Assembly: GCA_026261815.1 (NCBI GenBank)
Contig: JAMPIT010000174.1
Coordinates: forward strand, 5,022,001 to 5,086,000
Length of the DNA: 64,000 nucleotides
Direction of reading: 5' to 3'
From: Monarcha castaneiventris obscurior
Lineage: Eukaryota; Chordata; Aves; Passeriformes; Monarchidae
In this document: in pieces, positions 38,513 through 53,700 of the stretch
Position numbering within the stretch: the first letter of the stretch is position 1
How the letters are laid out: each line of letters begins with the position of its first letter
Notes under the pieces: generated by a model
Told to the model about the DNA's origin: nothing
Database searches by the model: none
Seen by the model: the letters and a program-made list of their open reading frames with translations, nothing else
Made by a program: the position numbers and the translations under genes

Positions 38513-41418
38513 CTGTAAAAATATCAGTAACTCCTAATTGAAAAGAAAAAGAAAAAAGAAAGAAATAAATTTTTTCAAATACCAGTGTAGTAACTATGTG
38601 TTACTTATACAATGATCATTTACTAGCAATCACTCACGTAGCACCTCTGCATCCCAAACAAACCTGAGATCCCATTAGGTTTAGTAACTTTTGCAGAGAT
38701 ACTTGCTATTCAACCTTTCAGTTCAGAAACCTGCTATTAATTGTAGCTGAAATATCATTATTTGCTAGATAATTTTTTTTTTGAGAAAAATAATGTGTTG
38801 TTGCCTATCCAAATTATTCTTATGCTCCAGTGCATGAAGTTATACAGTTAGATATATTTTCAAAGTTATGGACAATTGCTAAGTCTGGGATTGTCTCACA
38901 CCAATGCAAAGATAAGCTACTTCTCTATTTATACATGAAGAATTATGAAATAAATTACTATTTCAATCAGTTGCAGTCAACTCCCACCTCAATTCTTAGC
39001 CCTGGTTTCCCACTCTCTGCTGGTTTCTGATCCCCACATATTTTCCTATTGGTCAGCTTTTCCTCTTTCTCATATTAGGTTTAGGCAAACACTTCCAAGA
39101 AGCCAAAGCCCAGAAACAGAGGTAACAAGAAGCTCACTGGGACAGTGCCTCTGTTCAGTTCTGATGAACATGCACCAAAATCCACCACGATCCTCAGCAG
39201 CACAAAGCCTCAAATCCTCATCTGTGGGCTGAAACCTGCCAGCTGTGAGAGGACTCTTTGGAAGATCAGCTACCACAAATTGTCCCCTGACTTCAAGCAA
39301 ATGACAATTTTTATAAGGCTCATAATTTGACCAAGCTCAGGAAGTTAGTTTGCTCTTTAAATAAAAATGGTGACCCATAAGGTCAAATGTGATGCAAAAG
39401 CCACCCTAAGCCAACTTTGAAGTTCATGTTTGAAAATCTCCATAGAGCAGATCAGCTGTCTCATGCTTTTAATTGTGGCAAAACAGCAAAAGAGAAGTTT
39501 TGGATGAGTCACAACAAAATAAATGTGGATTTTTATGATGGGAGGTATAAGGCAATTTTATGAATAAGTGAAGTTGTTAAGCCTGCTTGTATCTTCTAGG
39601 TGCTCTATTTTTGCAGAAAAAAATGCAGACAATTTGTGCATATTTGTATACGTGCATACGTATTTGTGAGGATGTGCATATGTACATTTTTGTGTGAATA
39701 TGTTTGTTAAGGTCTATTCTAAAGATCAGAAATAAGTGAAAGGGAATGCAATTAAAATCACAGCCATTATCTTGTTCTAAATCAGAATGCTGCAGTATCA
39801 TGTATAAGTAGCCAGGGAAATTATTTTCCTTCATGAGAGTCTTAACTTTCCTTGTTCCCCCTTCTCCCTCCTCTGCACCTACTTTCATAGAAGATGGCTG
39901 TAGGATCCCTTACCAAGGATTCTGTGATTTTAGGAAATAGCCAGGAGCAGAAATTAACATTAAATGATTTCTTTGTGTTTGTGAGAAAATTATTTTGACT
40001 TCATCTATTTCACGGTCTTGCTATACTGTTCTTGTAATATGAAAAGAGAAAGGATAGAAGCTGAGCAGTACTGTATATTTAATTATGAATAATAAGTAGT
40101 AATACAACAGAAGTTAGCATGAGAATGTTTCTATTACACTTGAGAGAACACATTTTTAATAAAGTATTGTACAATTGTCAAAATCCCACTCTTTTTTTTT
40201 CATTTCTATGTACTTATTTGACAGTTAAGCTGATAACTGTAATTAATAAATTAGCAGTAGAGAGTAGGAGGGTTGTGTGGAGGGATCATAAATGCCTACC
40301 TCCATGAAAGTTCATTTCTCCTTTTACAAAGGTAACTTTCAAGCAGCCCTAAGATGCAGCAATTAATTCAGTGAGCTTTGTGAAATTACCTCTTTTACTG
40401 TTTGTATTCTCAAGACTTTTCTGACTCTGACTTCTGGTGCAAACTATTCACATTGTTGGAGCAGTGTTTTGGTTTTCTTTTGGGCTTTGGTTTTCTTTGG
40501 ACTTTGGAACATCCAAAGACTACAGCTTCAATATCCATACTATATGAAATTTAACATATAGCTCAAATCTGAAATAGGACTGTAAATTACAAACTAGTTT
40601 AATACTTCTACCATTATCTTCAAATTTGATAATAATTTTCATCAGAATTAAATGTATAAATAAATGACAGAGTAACACATTGACTGTCCAAGTCCATTTC
40701 TGTTTGAGTGGGCATTTTGCCACTGTTACCAAGCAAAAACACCAAAGTCTAAGACTGATCCTGACTAGTGAATATGTGTTATAAATCCAAGTAAAGTAAC
40801 TGGCCAAAGACATACTACTTGTATGTTCATCTAAAGATAAGGCTTATCTTCCTGTGGTCTATTTCAGAGCTTCAAAACTTGCTCAGATAGAAATAAAACT
40901 TACATATTTTTAAAAATAAAGTAAAAGTTGGCAAAAACCTTACTAAAAAATGTTTTCTTTAAATAAGAAAATTTTGTTTTTCTTTAACTGCTAAAGAAAG
41001 TCATGCTGCCTTTATGGCTGCATATGGACCATTCTTTGGAACAAGGAAACTACTATAAAGAAACAATCAAAAACCCCCAAAGAAAATCTTTGGATTTTAA
41101 GAAATGTACAGACATACACTACTTAATATTTATAAGACCACATGAGAAGTTTGTCTAAAATTGCTTAATTCAGCATTTTACAGTTAAAAAAAAAAAAAAG
41201 GATTATTACAAGTGACTCAAGCCTACTAATTTATTTTTAATTATCATTCTTTTTTTTTTTCGCCAACAGATAAACAGGAACTACTAGGTTGCATGTGCAA
41301 ATAAGGCATGCATGCTAACTGCTTAGATTCATTTTCCTATCCACACCAGTGTTAAAATATGAGGCACTCTTTGAAATATGATGAATCATAATGTGAATTA
41401 ATAATTACCATTAAAAAC

Positions 41419-41490
41419 TTGTAGGTGATAAACTGCCTGGTCTATTTCAGAAGAAAACTGAGTCTGAAAATCAATATTTGTAAAATATTC
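41419..41490 (-). CDS. Candidate internal exon, weak
   Basis: A 72-nt minus block behind an acceptor ending TTCTTCCAG gives 24 codons in phase 0 (EYFTNIDFQTQFSSEIDQAV and four more), which would join in frame to the terminal exon at 38512. The downstream donor would be GTTTTT, a poor match, so the right end is doubtful. It was chosen over the longer overlapping frame at 41442-41636 because the phase fits the next exon. Product unknown. Confidence 0.2.
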
Positions 41491-42800
41491 CTGGAAGAAT
41501 TTTGTTTCCTGCTTAATTTAAATGGTATTGTGATGACACCTGGCCAAAGAATCAGGGCAGCCAGTAGATCATAATCAGATCTGGGGTTTCCAAAATCCCA
41601 GTCAAATGTTTGTTTATATTTTGGCTGTATCAACAAAAAATATGCTCAACATTATATCCTTTGAATTTGGCAAATAGCGCCCTGTTTTCCTGTGCTCTTA
41701 CTGAGAGGACCAGCCACATTAATCCCTTGAACTGGGGCCCATCTGCACGGCCCAGCCTGCCAGCACAGCTTCAGCTCGCTCTGCTTGTGCTGTTTGCCCT
41801 CTCATGCCACACACCGTGGAAAGGCATCTCCATCCTCCCTCCCTCCTTGCCAGCCAAGCAGAGGAGGATCAAGGTATCACTTGTATTTGCTCCTGTCCCC
41901 AACCAAGCACAAAAAGTGAAGCGATTTTAGTCACAGTGTTACTACCATGGTTTGGGGGCTGCAGCTGATGTAACCCAGGACAGTGTGAGAAATCCGGCAT
42001 TTCTTAGCGGTGAGAAGCGAAGGCTAAGGCAGGATGTTAGAGCAGTTCTACATACAGGAGGTTGGAAAGAAGAAAAGAGGTGGTAAGAAGCAATAGTAAC
42101 AAGTAGAAGCTAACTTGTAATACAAAGCTAACTTCTCATAGGAAAACAATCCTTGCAATGAGGGTGCTTGAGCAGCTTGCCAGGGAAACTGAGAATTTGT
42201 CCACTGGGATTTCCACAACTCTCCTGGCAAACCCCTGAACAGGCTGCTTGAGCTCCAATCTCAGCCTGGCTTGCAGCAGCAACTTGCACAATGGACCTCC
42301 CTTCCACAGTAAAATTTTCCAGTGTTTTATTTTATAAAGGACATGGGCTTAATGAGAAAAGAAATCCAAAAGTGCGACAAAAAAAACCCGCCAAACATTT
42401 ACCACTTTTGACCATTTCAAGAAACTAACAAAGGCATATTTCCTAACAAGTAGAAATATGTATTTTTCATTTGTATTTAAAGGATATAGGGGGATATGTA
42501 GCAGAGTTGCTGGGTCAGACTATGAATAAATTAAAAATCTACATATCAAACTGACTTTTAAGTATGGGAAAAGATCTGAATGTAAGCTACATACTAACCT
42601 TTAAAATTTCTGGTTTACACTGACATATTTAAACCACAATTCTGAAATATTTCTTCAGTACATTTGAAATTCAACATTTTTGTTACCAAACAAATATCTT
42701 GTTTTTCATAGAATTTCACTCATTGTATTTCCACGACTTTAACTACATTTGGATTTACATTTTACTTTACATATGTGTGTTTGTGAAATTTGCTGAAACA

Positions 42801-42841
42801 CTTTATATATAGCATGTTCAACTATGCTACTATATATAAAG
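42801..42841. repeat. Near-perfect hairpin, 41 nt
   Basis: Arms CTTTATATATAG and CTATATATAAAG pair over 12 bp, and the interior adds a CAT/ATG pairing around a short loop with a three-base bulge. It is AT-rich, so stability is modest. It may be a chance AT palindrome; it is shorter than a typical pre-miRNA. Confidence 0.5.
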
Positions 42842-45800
42842 CATTTTTAAATACTTAGAAGCAGCTATATAGAGTGAAATTTTAAAGTAAATGTAATTTC
42901 AAAATGCAGTTTTTCTCAGATAATTAACAAGTATTCTAGAACTATTCTTTTCATCTTGTAGTCAAGACAAGACAGTGGTAAATATGCTGGAAGTGCTGTG
43001 GTATAAAAGCACCTCTAGATGTGTGAAGAGTAAAAGTATGAGGTCTGTGTTTTGCACACCACAAAAGTAAGAGTAATACTGCAGGTTAAGCAATAGCTGT
43101 TGTCAGATACAAAATTATTCTTGAGGGAAAAAAATGTTATCCCACAAGATCCAATACACATATCTAAAATAAAATACCAGACTACCAGATAGCTCAAAAA
43201 GGTGATTTCCAAAGCCCTTATTCCTCAGTTTCCTCTAAAATCAAAAAGGTGAAGATCTGCTCCTTGTAGACTAAATCAAAACTGAATATTAATAAACTTC
43301 ACAAAATATATTTTTAATAAATATTACAAAGTTATCAGCCTCTTTCTCCTCACTGAGATTATAACCCAGTGAAACCTCAGCATATTAAAACAATCCTTAA
43401 AAACCCCAAACCCAGAACAAAGAAAGCAAATTTTATCATGTTTTGAAATCTGGTTCATTACCAAATCTCCTTATAGGATGACGTCTGCTATAATTCCGTT
43501 AATAAATACATTTTTTAGCATAAAATTGGGCAATAATATTGGTTATTTGGCAATGGCTATCTGTAGATGTTACGCTATTTATTGTCACCCCTACTCTGAC
43601 TCCGCATGTGGATCTTGAAGGAAGGAACATCAAAACCAATTACAGAAAAAAAAACCATGTTGATAGTTTACAAGACATAAATATGTTATTCTAATGAGTA
43701 GAGCACAAACGTGTCTTCTGTGCTAATCAAAGCAATATATTTACTTTGAAAATTCATAGCTTTTGTCCGTGTGAATTACTGACAAAGTTCAATTGCAAGA
43801 GTTTTTTTTTAATAGAAGAAACTTAACAGGACATAAAAACCAGTAATAGTGTTTTCATTTTAGATAATATAAAAAGGCAGTAACTAAAGTTAAAATCAAA
43901 CTTGAACATACTGTGGACATTAACAGAGTTAGTTTTAGTGTCAAAACTGAGAACTGGTCTATTAATTTAACAAATAAAGACCCTCCTAAAGTGAAGCACT
44001 TTTCTATGGGAGTTGTTAATCCTTCCTGCTGTTAACTGCAATGTAATTATGGCCTGAGTACCCCTGGTCTACCACAGCTCTATTTTATACTGATAGGCAG
44101 AACCTACAATCTTACTATATTTTATGATCATAAACTTTTCAATATTATACATTAGGACTGCAAATAAGTAACTTAAAGGTAAATTAAATTTATATATAAT
44201 CTTCAACAATTTTATAAGAAAAAGCTAACAACTATATTTTTAATAAGAGCTGTACCTATTACACATTATGAATACATATAAAACACTGCAAAATTGATGC
44301 TGGAAATTTGATTAAATGGCCCCTTTGTGAGAGTTATTTTTACTTTCCGAAGTTGTATTTGAAATCCCAGAACATAGCACCTACTTTTAAAGAACTAATG
44401 AGGTGAAATTCTACTAACGTTTACTTAGAGTAATTCTTGAGAAAACCTAAGTAGGAAACCAAATATTGCCAGGAAAAAAAAAAAAACAAACCCTCATTTA
44501 TCTTTTTAGATAATAGAAAAGAGAAATAAAACCTATGCATACATCAAAAGAAATCTAAATGTTTTAATGGTTTCATGGGAAATTGCATGATGTTGCACCA
44601 GAGATAGAGCTGGATGATGATTCATACATCTTTTTGCAACTAGATGCAACCACTATACAGGCAAAAGAAATCCTTAATGGAGGGATTATTTAATTCCTTT
44701 TTTCTTTACAAAATTCATACTCACTTGATTGCATTTGGGATTGTCAAGTGTGAAAGGAAAGGATGGCTAGTGCCAAGTGGGCTTCTGCTCCGTGGCCTCG
44801 CACCCTTTCCCTGCACTATGGAGCAGACAGATGTGCAGGGCTCCAGTGCCTCAGACCCTGTAAGAGCTGCAGTGACCAGGCTGGCAAGGTGCTGTGCCAT
44901 GTTAACCTCTAATCCTCTTCCCAGATATTTAGGATGAAGGATACCTGCTGCTTTGGGACTCAGCCAAGCTCACTACAAATCCTCCCGCTCCAGCCTGCTA
45001 TCAAAGCAGTAACTGCACTGGCTGGTGACATGAAAGCACAGGTCCAGCACACACTGCAGAGCCTGGATGACCTTGTTCAGCTGCCTTAGTGCTACTTTTC
45101 CCTTCTCTCTGCCCCTTGCTGATGATATGATAGTGCACCAAATCAATAGGGCTCTAGCTCTGAGACAAATTCTCTTTTCTTTCTTGAGTACTGTTTCTCC
45201 TCTTGCAATGTGCTCAGCAATATCCCCTATTCTGCTGCCACTTCTTACTTCTCCAGATGTCTCCGCCTGCTACATGGAGTTGCAAATAATGAGTTCTATT
45301 TCTGGAGTGCTGTGCATCTTATTAATTACCTGTGTCTTGGAGTCAGAGAAAACATTTCTTTCCTGTGGGGCACAGCTGGAACTGAGAATACTAAGATTTC
45401 AAAATGTAATATTAAAAAGATAGTAGGAATAGGTCACCTACTGCAGCTTAAGAAATATTTGCTGCAGATACAGGTTAAGAGGCGTAAGTGGACCCAGATC
45501 CTTCAGTGGTGCAGCTGAGTGCCTGTGCTGCTTCCTGAGCATAGAAAGAACATGGCAGCAATGGCTGAGATAGCATAGAACAGTCCTTTTTGGATACTGG
45601 ATGCAACAATGCCTTCCTCCTTCCTGTAACTTCAGAGACTGTGGAAGAACCAAAACTTTGATAAGCACAAGATGGGAAACGCTGGTTTATCTATGCCAAG
45701 TGTTAAGAGCATTGAAGTCTGCACTGGACACAGTCTGAAGGATTTAAAAGACACATTCTTGGCCAGTCATAAATCAGTGTCACTCAAAAACTTCCACCTG

Positions 45801-48800
45801 GAATGTGAAAGTTAAGAGGAAAAAAACAAGAGTCAAAAAACCCCAACCCAAATATTTGCTGAAATACGGTAACATTAAACTTCCTAAATTCAATGCTAAA
45901 TTTGATTTTTTTCTTGTACATTCCTTTATTGTGCATTACTTACATTATGCACCTTTAATTCCTTGAAAGGAACATTAATTATTTCAATCAGTCTTATACA
46001 TCTTAATTTTGACCTTTTTTTCACACACCATGACATCTCAATCAACAGACCATAGCATACAGAACTCGGAACAGTAGGAATCTAACTACAGAGAAAAAAT
46101 GTTATTCAGAATTCTAACTAGACTTGTTGCATCTTAAAATACACACTTTTAAAAAAAATCTGAATAGTTTAAAGGTTAATTTCTTCTGCTACCAGCTTAC
46201 ATTCAGCACCTCAACGACACAGTGATTCTCAACAAGTATATATATTTTTTATCCTTTGATTCAAATATAGTATAAATATATATACATATCTATATATTCT
46301 TTGATTCAAATATACATTGCAATTTTTCATTTCAACTGATCAATCCCCCATTACTCTTATGAAAACATAGAGAAGCATGCTATTCTTATAATTAATTTCA
46401 TATTCCTAATAAGAACTTCATAGAAACACACCTTAACATCCTGAAAATGAAAGCTTATGGAAAGCTGATGGTTTTATCATTTCTCTTTCATGTTTTTCTT
46501 TTCATGACTACTGAAGAAGATTCCAGGACTCAGCATATTAAAATAGCAATTAAAGTCCTGTTTCATCCGGTATGGATCACTTACACAAGTCATTAGCAAC
46601 CTTAATTGCTAATCATAAAATATGTGGTTCTAAAGGACTATGTCAGAGGAGCTGTGCTTAGCTTCAGCTCACTTAGCTGAACAGAAGATTTACATCTTCA
46701 TTTCCAAGGGTATTGGTTAAAAAGTACATTAAAGGACTACCTCTCAGTTGGTATTTAGGTAGTCTTATTTCCTTGGTCTGAAATAAAAACCAAATCCACA
46801 AGAAATCTCCATCCCTAAAATGTGAATCAAATTTGCATGCTAGGTCTTTTTCTCAACTGAACTAACCATCCACACATTATTATCTCAAGTTTATAAGACA
46901 AGGAGTTAAAAACAAAGCAAGCATTGCCACAGAACCTAAAGGATTTAAGATCCCTTGCATCCCAAATCCTTCTATGATTCTATCACACTCAAACACTGAT
47001 CTAAATTCAAATTGGACAGTCAAACAAATATAGTCCTAAGTTCTTTCTCACACCTGAACTAGAGAAAACAGAACTTCAGTTTTACGTATCTCATATGAAA
47101 TCTGAGTATCTCAAGAAGCAGCCAGGAAAGTTTCACAGCTCATAGACCAGTTCCAATAGAGTTGAAAGTTCCAATTGGTAGAGCTCAGAACAGAAGAGCC
47201 CTGAACCACTCTGACTATAATTTTTGCCATATTTTTAAATGAAATATTGTTATATTGATGGTATTTGGAGATATGTGTACTTCTTATGTACCAAAATATA
47301 AATTGTAACAAACAAATAATAAAAAGCTCAAGTATGTAATTTACCACTAGTTCCATCCAAAACACAACAAATAAAGGAGAACCGATGCAACTATCCAGAG
47401 TATAAAAAAGTCATGAAGATCAGTTGTCATTCTATTAAAAGAAAATCCAAACGAAACTCATCCAAACATAGAATGTCCTGGAGCAATTAAGGCTGGAGCA
47501 ATTATGGTAGAATTTAATTTCTGAAATGACTTACCAATGAGTAAGTTACCACATTCTATCTATTTTTTCCTGTAGTCAAGCAAGATCAAAATATTTCTAT
47601 AGCATATTCCAAGAGAAAATTTACAATTCTGCCTCTCCATGAATTCCATATGCTAACCACTCTTCTTGGTTTGGGTTTCCTGACCATAATTTGGCAATGC
47701 ATTTTAAATAGGACAATTTCTACAGCTACAAATTCACACATATTTCATTCCCTTATCTACAATGACTTAGATTTTAACACTGTAGTATGAATAGCTAAAA
47801 GCTCAGCCAAAAAAAAAAAAAAAGAAAATCATAAAATACCAATTATATAATTAAGCAAAGGATGAAAGTGTATAAAAATTTTATGTATTTCTAACTTAAA
47901 GTAATTATTATTATGTTTTGACAAAACACTTGTTCTGAGTAAAATCTCATCTTGTTTTAGAGAAAACATGTATTAAGGGTGGCTGATGCAAAATTGCCTG
48001 CTTCCTGTAATTTAAGTAGCACTGTCTGAGATATGAAAGTTTTACATTCTATAAATATGTCACAATGCAGTGCCTACTTAAACTAGTATATTTTTAGAAG
48101 TAAAACACGTAGTCCTACAGACAGTTCAAATAGTATCCTAGGTCAGTATCCCAGGGGATAGAGGACTGAAAGAGGCCATTTCCATTACATTGCTCCATCA
48201 CCACCATATGAAGCCACATTTTGGTGTTTTGTTCTGAATACCAAACAATCATGCCCCACTTGCCCTGTCAAAGCCCATAAAGCATTTGTGCACCTCTAAG
48301 AGACTTAAGGACAGCAGTACAGAGAACCAACGACTTGGCAGTGGAAGAGAACTTCATGAAGATATCACAGTTAAAGGAAACAACCTGCCCTATCTGATAA
48401 CTGAAAATTTCCCAGTTAACCTGAGAAGCCTCACAAAAATCAATAAGAAGTAATCCAAAAATCCCTGCGTCTCTGAGGAAAATGCCACTGTTCAAATTAA
48501 GAAATCAATTAAGCTTCCTTGGTGAGCACAGCACGCAGGCACAAGAACATAAGACAGGGGATCACCCAAGCTGCCTAGCTTTTTCCAACGTACAAAAGCA
48601 ACTACATCCCCACAAATTTCTATCCATTCCTTGATACCTTAAGAGAAAAATTTACGATATAGAGTGCTTCAGTCAGAGAGAAATGCCAAAAGTGAATCCA
48701 TAGACAATAGACTGAAGCATCAATTCAAATTAACACAATGTAATCCAATTGTACACTATAAGCTAAAGAATAAAAGTATCCTAAAACAATAAATACTACA

Positions 48801-50541
48801 TAAGAAACATGATTAACAACTGAGACTGTGCTCAAGACACCTTTAGTTTGTTTGGGGACAACGAAAAACCCAAACTAGGATTCATCTTCCTGTATCACAC
48901 AATAACATAAATTTATCAAGCTTTGTTAGAAAATATATGTGCTGCTCTTTATGTCCTGGTATTTCACATACAAGATGCTTCACTTTATCTAATGGTTTAA
49001 AAATCAAAGTGAAAAAATTTATATACTTTTGATCTTTCACCAAAATTACATTATGACTTAAATCTACCCCACTATAAAGCAATTCAAAGGCATTCTAGAA
49101 GATAATCATATTCTCTCTCAAGCTTTGCCTCACAAGATAAAACAAGCAACATTCTTTTAATACTCTCTGCTAAGGTCAGTTCTTCATTTCCCAGTCTAGT
49201 GTCATTAAACACAATTCTAAAGAAATTACCTAAAACCCAAATACAAAATTCTCATGCAAGTCCCAGAGAAATGCAACTTTTCAAAAAAAAAGAATATATT
49301 ACTGGAACCACAGAAAAATAATAACTCTAAATGCAGTACTTGGAAGCTCTAAGGTACATACAAATATCCTAAGGCCTTGGACTTCTAAGGCAATTAAAAT
49401 ACTATCGCACTTTCTTTATATAATATTTAATTGCCTTTCTTACATATTGCTATACTGATAAAAATAGATATCTACAACTCAACTTTGGCCAGCCAGCATT
49501 TGAGATGAAATTTCTATGTAAGACAATAAATGCCACAACTTTCATGAAAAATACGCGTTTGTAAACCAACAGCAGAATGCAGGGTTTATTCTTTACTTAT
49601 CTACAAAAGAACAGCCTCCAGACACAAACATGAAAGAACTGAATGTTTTTTCAGTATAGTGGGCTATGACAGTGGGCTAAGTTAATCTTTTCTGACTGCT
49701 CATTTTTAAGATTTCCAAGGCTAAAGTCCTAAAAGCTCTTAGGCCATGAGTACCTCTTCTTGGTAATCCTGGTCCACACACATAACAAGATAAACAAGTT
49801 CACACTCAAACTTCAAAAGAATCTGCACACTGAAAGCAGTGGCATCTGTCATGGTATCAATGCCCAAAGAGCAGTTTGGCAAAGGAATACCCTGACAATT
49901 GCATAGCAGCTCCAGAATGGTCATCAAAGATCAAACAGGTCAAAGTCCTTAATTTCTCACTATGTAAGGAGAAATATTACTAAAAACAGAGAATCAATAT
50001 GGAGAGAAAAATACTGTTTTCATAATAATTATTTTAGCATGTAACAACTAGTATTACATAAACTAAGTATGATTAATAGTTTGCTGTATTTCTCCCAGGT
50101 GTTGGGTTCTTACACCCACTTGGTTTTGTAAAAATTCAAATTACATTAAGAAGAAGGTTGTGGCCTTCAGAGATTCAAAGAAAAGCCTCAAAAAATCTAC
50201 TGTAATGGTTATCCAAAGAAAAACCACACATAAACCAAATAGGTTTTAAGGACAACATTATACCCAAATTAATTTTCTTTAGATAACTGGACTTGTGACA
50301 ACATTATTTCTTTTACAAAACCACACCTTGTGAATAAAATGTCATTTTGTTTAAATAAATAAACATGACCAAAAAGTGTTTCAGGGTCTGGCAAAAAACA
50401 CACTAACAGTTCTAATGGATAAACATTTCAGTGATGCATTGCATGGTATAACGTAAGTGTTTGATGGGCTGTTCACCTACGCTGGTGCATCTCTCATCTG
50501 TTCTTTAGCAGGCAGATGAGAGGAGGAATTCCTGTATTTAC

Positions 50542-50728
50542 CGCAATAATCTCCTAGAAAGGAAACTATAGCACAGCTTGGGAGATGTGACCTTTCCTCA
50601 CAGAAGAGAATAAAGACGTCAACTACATGAAATATAACCTTCAGAGGTACATTACTGCTGGCAATTTCGGGTTGCTTTAATAGGCTTGCCTGTGAACTGG
50701 CACTGCCATAGAAGTTCTGCGCCATGCT
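50542..50728 (-). CDS. Candidate internal exon or pseudogene fragment
   Basis: The minus block begins after GATGACAG and is open for 62 codons to a GTAAAT donor at 50541. The peptide starts SMAQNFYGSASSQASLLKQP and later has a hydrophobic VIFHVVDVFILFCEE segment like a helical-repeat protein. Five CpGs within about 245 bp (50478-50722) stand out in a CpG-poor background, as in exons or recently inserted sequence. The frame continues past the donor to a TAG at about 50477. No family recognised. Confidence 0.25.
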
Positions 50729-53700
50729 CTGTCATCATTTCTCAGGGGTGGCAATATTTAAGAAAGGATGTGGGAGAGAACAACAGCTATTAAGGATTTC
50801 AGATGCCCCTGTTAAACCTGCTGACCTATGGGGATCAGCACCTGAAACTAAGCAAGATGTGTGAGAATTGGGAGGAAAAAAATTAACACAAAGTTTTAGT
50901 GAATCAGCTGCCAAGGACTGATGGAACCATTGCTATTCATGCAGCTAACAGCAAGCAAATGCTACTGTGCAAAAAACACATTAAGATGGGATAAATGAGA
51001 GCTCCTAGTATATTTGAAAAGGAGCGTCTAATGAAAAAACACTACAGAGAGCAAACAAGTTGTGCAAAGATTTTACTCTTCATGGCAGGTGAAAGATCTA
51101 ACCAGGAGGCTACGATAGTAAATCTGCCATAATGACATTTCTGGAAAAAAATCTAATTCTGATTTGTTTACAAGGATGACAAAACAATAGGCATTTCAGT
51201 TCTTATTATTTTTACTGTCTTGTGGTTGTAAAGAGACAATTTTGTTGTAAGATAGCAAAATCTACATGCACTAGCATTTAGGAAACCATAGGAGAGAGTA
51301 GAAAATTGAAAGAAAGAAAATTAATCCTCCTCCATCTGCTTGTCTCAAAGAAAGGCATATGTCACTTCATCCTATTACTCAGCTCATACTCCAAAAGCTT
51401 CTGGTTTTCTTTGTTCTCTTATCAGCAGTTTTGATTGAGTTTGGTTGTCAAGTGTACGGGCTCCTGTGATTTTAGACTTCTCCAGGGTTACACACTGATA
51501 AGGCCAATAATTGACATTGTTATGCAGCAGGTTCTGCTGAACAAATAAACACGGAAAGAAAACAGTTTTCTTTGTAGAGAGATGTCTCCAGTGACAGTGG
51601 TGAATTACTAACTAAATGGAAGTCCTGCCAGTGCATTTAGTTTAGCAGGTCACTTAAATTGCTCAGGATGAACAGGAGTTTTTCCTTTGTTCAAGAAAAA
51701 TCCTTTTTACATTGAAATGGAGAAAATGCAGAGATCCCTTTGTGGTATTTACTGAAAATAAATAAAAACATTGGTTGGAGAGAGAAATATATCATACAGG
51801 AGTCAGAAAGTGTTTTTTCTAGAAACTTACAGGACAGGAAAATCAGATTTTCATTGTGTGGAAGATTTGATTTAAAACTTGGACAGTACAAGCAGCACTG
51901 TGAAGTAGAAGCCATAAAGCAAGGCTTACTGGAAATCCCTTTAGATTACACTTTGCTATAGCAGGAATCAGACAAACACAATCCTTGGCAACATGTGCAG
52001 GTGAAGGGGACCCCAATTCTGTAATGTGCTCCTCCCAGCCTTCAAAACACACTGCTTGATCCCTAAGGAGTGTAGTCCCAGCATCTTTAGAGGTGTAGAG
52101 GTCTGAACAGAAAATAGCCTTCCAGAAATATAGCCTTCCAGGATGAGGAAGGACACAACTTAGGGGCAGAACAAAATCAACTTGCTTCTAGAGTTCAATA
52201 GTGTTATTGGATAGGGTGACAAAAATTAAAAACAGTAAGGAAAAAAAACAGTGATTACTCAACAACTATCAAACCGTTCTTTAAACAAAATAGTGCTTTT
52301 CCTCTGCAACTAGGCTTTACAGAAAATCGCAATTTTAGACATATTTTACCACTGCAATGTAGTTCTAACATTGTGTGCTCTAAGTTGGTAAGGATAACTA
52401 AAAATTACTAGATATCAAAATGCTTAGAGGTAATTTGTTTGTAGACAAAAACACTACACGTTTTAGAAATGGTGACAGACATTTCAAAATTATACTCTAA
52501 GGCCAGTTCATTATCTAACTGTTTCAAGAACTGTGAGAGCTTCAGATGTTTTTTGTACCTACACATGATAAAAACCATGTATGTCAGTGGGAGTGTTACT
52601 TGACAGTTACACAACATAAATTTGGAGCTGTTTCCTAGTCATAGGTGATACTACCAGAGAAGATCATTACTTATCCTGGTCTGACCTCTTGTGTGGATAA
52701 TAGGAACTAAAACTAAACCTATTTTTGGGTTTTTTTTAAATTTCAGGAAAAAACACCAATTTGAAATCTTTAAGAGCTGCAGAAATTCATTGTTATTTAG
52801 TGTATGGGATTTTTTCCATACCAAATTTCTCATATATTAATCAATTCACCTATTGGTTTTCTTTTTGACAAATTAAGTATATCAAATATTTGAGTCATGC
52901 TCTCTGAGCTCTCTCTATGTCTTTGACTTAAAACATCAGAACTGGATGCAATATTGACAAAGAAAGAAAACCACCAAAAGGCAAAACAAGATCTTAGGGT
53001 CATTAATTCAAGGATCCAATCACTCCCATGTGCCACAGTATCATTCCGGGAGCTCATTAGGAGAGCTGTAGGCATTGCCCACCCCATAGATCTGTTTTGG
53101 AGCCAGACATCACAGGGTACAGAGGCATGACCTATTCTAATTTTCCTTTATTTGCAAAACTTTTCATTTGACTGTATCAAAATACTACTTTCCTGAAGAG
53201 TTAAATGAACAAGTGATTCAAACTTTGTTTATGTAACTGCTCTGTCCTCCTCACTTTGTCAGAACAGTAAATCTCTCTCACGCACAGATTTTTTATTATC
53301 AGCTCTTTTGTTGGTAGAAATGCTGAACAGTTTCATACTGACTCCCACAGACACTTACTAGACAAGCCTCCTCTTGAAGATGATTAATAAAAAAAGTATT
53401 TTTTTTAGTCTTCCTGGTTGGACATTGTATTATATTCCTGTTGATACTGTTAAATGCTATTTAAATGTACAGAAAAAAATAGACCACAGTATGAAATTAT
53501 TATATTGCACATTTGCATCTGCCAGGGTAGATTCACTTCACAGAATTAAAGACAGAAATGATGCTGTTAAGAATGACATGGGGGAAAAAATGTTTCATTT
53601 GTTCTTCTTAGCTCATAGTGAGAAAATTGGCTAAGTAAATACTAATAAATAATAATTATTAGACAGATAATAAGTAAAGATGATAGAATTTAATACTTTC

